From NCBI GenBank assembly GCA_033060915.1, contig CM065378.1, positions 10,745,001-10,809,000 of the forward strand: 64,000 nt of DNA, read 5' to 3'. The notes beneath the pieces were generated by a model. It was not told where the DNA came from, did no database searches, and saw only the letters and a program-made list of their open reading frames with translations. Positions within the stretch are counted from its first letter, which is position 1; every line of letters begins with the position of its first letter. Position numbers and translations under genes: made by a program. Of this stretch, positions 60,295 through 64,000 are shown one piece after another. This DNA comes from Euryodendron excelsum (taxonomy: Eukaryota; Streptophyta; Magnoliopsida; Ericales; Pentaphylacaceae).

Positions 60295-62510
60295 TGCTGG
60301 CTTGGGATGGTGCACTACAATAATCTTTTCCTCCCTCAGTGTCCGTACTACTTTAGGTAAGAATTTTTTATTGGTGCCATTTCTTCCCATTCTTGATTCT
60401 ATCCTTTTTTTATTTAAATTTTTGTTGGTGAAATCTATAATTTCCTTAGAAAGTTCTTTTTGTCAGAAACCCCCTGGCTGTTGTAAATTATTCGTACCTT
60501 GTGTTGAAATTGTTGTTCTTTGGTCTTTTCAGATAGAAAATTTTGTTCTCCTCCAAACCCCTCTTACAATTGAAAGAATAAAAGAAAAGACTAGTGAATT
60601 TCTTATAATATGCTTCATTTGGTTTATGCTTGATTTTTTGTACCTTATGAGGCATTTCTGTGTATCTAGGCATTTGACATCCTGATTTGTACACTTCGTC
60701 GAGGCATTTATTATCATTGGGAGTTGCTGTAATAGGATTTTATATCTTCTCACATGCGAAATTAGATAAAACCAGTTTCCTCAACACGAATAACTTCCCC
60801 TAGCTAACATTTGATTTTGTCCAGGTTTTGCGCAGTGCATGTGTTTTATTTCTCATTCTTAAATGAAAATCTCAAAAAAGAGCATTATTATTTATTGAAT
60901 ACTCATTTTGTGCAGGCAACATTTCTTAGCACTTTCCTTGAGCCAATTTAATAATTATCTGATGGTAATTGTTGCTTCCTTCCTTCAGGGAGTTGCTGCC
61001 ACAGTTGTTGTGGAACCACTGTAGTAACTTACCCTCTCTGATCTCAATGGAATTTGCCATTGTAGTCTGATGCTTTTGCAAAGAAGAGTCTCTACTGCAG
61101 GCCTGCATACCTTGGCTGGAGAAATCAATCTCATGTCGTTCCAAACGGTGACCCCTGTATATGTCTAATTAAAATAGTTTTGGAATTTTCCTGGGTGGAG
61201 GTTGCCTTGATTAATTTTGAAAATAGTTGATTTTAGGTTTCTGGTAAAGAGAAACCGAGGGAGCATGATGACACTGTTATATTTATAGCTTCGAGATACA
61301 AATTTGTACTTCGGTTTCATTCGTACCCTGTGATCTAGAACCTTATGTTATGGACAGCTCCAAGTGAGCACGTATTTCGGCTCAGCAACGAAATTCACTT
61401 CGAAAGGAAAAAGAAATAACAAGAAAAGAGAAAAATAGAGCATTACTTGGTTTGTCTTAGAATCCAGCTTACATCCTGCATAATTTGATCTCCTTTTCAT
61501 ATTTGTATTTTTATTTATAAATGTTGGTTTTTCATTTTCTGTTTTTTTTTTTTCCTTATTTTATGTGTGTTGCTGCTCTCAAGCTAGTATTTACAACTGA
61601 ACAATAGTTGAGGGTTGAGGGTTTGGAGGATATGAAACATTAATGGACTGGTGGAGTCTGATCCTAATTAGATTTTAAGCACGGTGCTATGGTCTGCAGC
61701 TGCATGGTACTTTGGAGTGTTGTTGAAAACACTTAAGCCTCGATCCTTTTGGTGTACCTAGTGGGTAGCATTGGCATTTTAATTGGATAGGAAGTCATCA
61801 ATTTATAGAAGGCTATACCATTTCGTTTCTCCACAAAGAAGCTCTTGGGTCCTGCATTGGCATTTTATAGTTCAAGTTTTTCTAGTCTTTTCTGTGAAAT
61901 TATCTTAAGCTAGTTTTACAAAAGCTGGGCTTGTCTCAGTTCATTCTTTTCTGATTTGTAGAGAACTACGTTTGAGTTAAGAGAATCATCAGCTAAAGTG
62001 TATGCAAAAAAATCGAAAAACTCAAAAACCAAACTAACCCAGGTTAGTTTTGGTTCGGTTATGATGAGTTCAGTTCAGATTTGGGTCTTTAAATGGTCAA
62101 CACCTGACCATTTGGCACCAATGGCTTACTCTCCTGTGAAAGTAAAAGGGCATAGCCTGCGAACGTTCTGATGTTCAAATAAAATGTCATGGTGGTCATT
62201 TCAAAAAATGGTGATCAAAGTTTAAGGCCGCCTGCTCTTCATCCTCTTTTTTCCTTTCAGGAAAAAGAAAAAATAGAGATACTTTCAGAAAAAGACAACT
62301 CCTGGCAAAAGAAAATTTGACTGATGTTCCGTTATTTAGTCCTTGTACAGTGATTTTAACTTTTCAAGTAAAAGCAACACCATAATTGATAAGTGATGAT
62401 TCCTAGGGATTGTATCATCTCATCTCATTTCATTTCCTTCTGATATATAGGGAACTATAGATGGGTGAAGTCCATCAACTGCCTAATTTACAATGAAACT
62501 AAAGAAAGAT
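60295..62510. other. NOP14 3' region and intergenic DNA
   Basis: The NOP14 3' UTR begins here. The rest is AT-rich with spurious ORFs only (for example 60209-60685, which starts inside the last NOP14 exon in another frame). No terminal repeats, RNA genes or domains were recognised. Confidence 0.5.
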
Positions 62511-62746
62511 TAACAGTGTTTTCAGACATTAAAAAAAGACTAGCACAATTCTTGGATTAGCATCATCCATTGCCAAAGTAATTGTGAAGTTGGAAAAGAA
62601 AGCATGAGAGAGGGGGAAAGAGAGAGATCGACTGTGCGCTAGAGAAGTCGAGAGAAAAACATTGTATTGTAGCTGTTCATAGTAATTGCCAGTGGTGCTT
62701 GCTGTTATTGCCGTGGAAGGAGGGCGGTAAAGATGATGAAAACTCC
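62511..62746. repeat. Left copy of a direct duplication flanking the small membrane-protein gene
   Basis: Shares TTAAAAAAAGACTAGCACAA, TTGCCAAAGTAATTGTGAAG and GCCGTGGAAGGAGGGCGG with 63801-64000, offset by about 1,254-1,290 bp in the same orientation. It lies downstream of the small minus-strand gene, 430 bp beyond its stop codon. Confidence 0.85.
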
Positions 62747-63174
62747 TGGAAGGAATTAATTATGCCTAGGATTAGGAGTGACTTCGAAAGTAAACCCGGA
62801 TCTTACCTGCTCCGTTGTCTCCGCGGAAATTGGGCGTAGTGATTAACTTCTGTAATAAGCTTTCTATCAATTAACTAAGTTTGCTCTATTAATATAGTTT
62901 CTCTATATTTCTTCTTTTCCACCCAACCTCGTGCAATTAATAGAAAGAACCAGAAAAATGCGAATAAAAATTCATGGAGACCGCAGGGTATTAGAACCAA
63001 GTTTCAGGATTAAACTTATATATATATATATTAATATAAATTGAGAATCAACCATTGCATAGCGCTTAGCAAAATTTAAGTAAAACAACAATCTCCAGAG
63101 AGTAACACGACATTACGAACCATTTGCTTCAAAAAGAAAAGAAGAGCAAGAACCCAAGTTGTGATCTTTCTTTT
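62747..63174. other. Downstream region of the small membrane-protein gene
   Basis: AT-rich, with a (TA)n run near 63018-63030. It should contain the 3' UTR of the minus-strand gene at 63175-63426. No other feature was recognised. Confidence 0.5.
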
Positions 63175-63426
63175 TTAATGGCGATGGTTGCGGAAGTAGC
63201 TAGCAGGATCACGCTCAAAGTCATCCCTGTAGATGTAGAAGTCCTTTCCAGGCGCTTTCATCATTTTCTTGTCAACCTTCTCCTCCTCTGAGCCAGCTGA
63301 TGCCAGCTTAGATATGCTCCACCCCACTAGAGCTAGCCCTGCTACAACTCCGACTGCCTTAAGTTTCTCTAGGAGCCCATCTTTTTCCTTCTTACTCTCA
63401 AACAAATCTTCCCGTGAACCGCTCAT
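63175..63426 (-). CDS. Small single-pass membrane protein of unknown function
   Basis: An intronless 83-residue ORF starting MSGSREDLFESKKEKDGLLE. An upstream in-frame ATG at 63468 would add 14 residues rich in Arg; the internal start is preferred because the sequence after it looks conserved. Residues 24-42 (AVGVVAGLALVGWSISKLA) form one hydrophobic membrane segment. A lysine/glutamate-rich linker and the aromatic, charged tail FYIYRDDFERDPASYFRNHR follow. Similar short plant proteins exist, but no function or family name is recognised with confidence. The gene sits between direct repeats, suggesting that a tandem copy lies just beyond the window. Confidence 0.7.
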   Translation of the reverse strand: MSGSREDLFESKKEKDGLLEKLKAVGVVAGLALVGWSISKLASAGSEEEKVDKKMMKAPGKDFYIYRDDFERDPASYFRNHRH

Positions 63427-63608
63427 TATGCCTCTATAGTAGATTCTCTCTCGCACTCTCTCTTTCACTTGCTGATGATTTTTGTTATGGGTGGGATGAA
63501 AGTAGAGAGCAATTTGTTTACAAAGGAAAATTTAGAGAACCCGAGAGTCACTGATCAGTTATTGATTCTGTTCTGGGTTGGCCTGAAAGAGATGAGATGT
63601 GATAGGCG

Positions 63609-63657
63609 TGGGCTCCACCACTGTGGGTGGAGTGCCCACCAGCGATCATGGTGGGCT
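63609..63657 (-). promoter_or_regulatory. Site II-like motifs upstream of the small gene
   Basis: TGGGCT occurs at 63609-63614 and 63652-63657, with inverted partners (TGCCCAC) between and after them, about 185-230 bp upstream of the preferred start codon. TGGGCY site II elements are common in promoters of growth-linked and mitochondrial-protein genes in plants. Regulatory use here is inferred. The same block can form a hairpin (CTCCACC paired with GGTGGAG). Confidence 0.35.
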
Positions 63658-63800
63658 TTGCCCACTTAAAGTAGCCGACAAGAAAGAAAAAGAAAAGAAA
63701 GAAAAGAATAAAAGAAAGAAAGTGTTCGCTGTGCGAGGAGGTTTCTTCCTCATGTATTTTTTAAAATGCAGTTGACGAGTGCATTTTGATTTTATTTTAA

Positions 63801-64000
63801 ATTGCAGTGGTTTTAGAATTAAAAAAAGACTAGCACAATTCTTGAATTAGCATTTTATTGCCAAAGTAATTGTGAAGTTAGAAAAGAAAGCATGATGAAA
63901 CGTGCGCTTTTGTTTGAGAAAAAACTACGTATTGTAGAAGTTCATAGTAATTTTGCTATTATTGCCGTGGAAGGAGGGCGGTTAAGATGATGAAAACTCC
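63801..64000. repeat. Right copy of the direct duplication, cut by the window end
   Basis: Matches 62511-62746 with several small deletions, including about 36 bp in the middle, and continues to the last base of the window. It lies upstream of the small minus-strand gene. By offset, a second gene copy would be expected at about 64430-64720, outside the window. Confidence 0.85.

Noticed and set aside
60209..60685. 158-codon ORF at the end of NOP14
   Set aside because: It overlaps the last NOP14 exon in another frame and continues into the 3' UTR; composition is AT-rich noise.

Overview
This window is nuclear DNA of a core eudicot flowering plant. The genes have many short exons separated by AT-rich introns. 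One gene carries the euAP1 C-terminal motif found only in core eudicots, and the intergenic space is filled with plant LTR retrotransposons, hAT and Mutator-type elements. The species cannot be named from sequence alone.

Layout. 1-4801 (+): exons 2-8 of a SEPALLATA-type MADS-box gene (SEP4/RIN-like); its MADS exon lies upstream of the window. 8547-12787 (+): a complete eight-exon APETALA1/SQUAMOSA-type MADS-box gene in the same orientation. This is the ancient SEP-SQUA tandem pair, arranged as RIN-MC in tomato. 15051-32516: a Tat-lineage Ty3/gypsy retrotransposon with 553-bp LTRs and target duplication TCCAT. It has decayed gag-pro and pol (RT, RNase H, a second RNase H, integrase), a 59-bp hairpin tandem repeat, and an antisense ORF with its own TATA box. 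That antisense ORF is split by a second, non-autonomous Athila-like element (23815-30705, target duplication AGTAG) whose LTRs carry a CGATCGATCG palindrome array. 34483-37262 (-): a RING-H2 E3 ligase gene with a lipidation-type N-terminus. 40269-41272 (+): a universal-stress-protein gene. 42898-51290: a Mutator-type element (9-bp duplication TAAACTTAA) filled with later insertions: an LTR block, a 3.3-kb solo LTR inside it, a 1.49-kb Athila-like solo LTR inside that, a hAT element and a MITE. 51389-60294 (+): the 14-exon NOP14 ribosome-biogenesis gene, with nested hAT-type elements in intron 10. 63175-63426 (-): a small membrane-protein gene inside a likely tandem duplication that runs off the right edge.

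How they relate. The two MADS proteins belong to classes that form floral quartet complexes and probably share regulatory surroundings. NOP14 serves 40S ribosomal subunit assembly in the nucleolus; its promoter telo-box lies directly beside the Mutator element's target duplication. The RING, stress-protein and small membrane-protein genes are independent housekeeping or signalling genes. No convincing new molecular system was found. The most unusual points are loss of the AP1 prenylation cysteine, the deamination-like pattern of stops in the Tat element, its promoter-bearing antisense gene, and the deep nesting next to NOP14.
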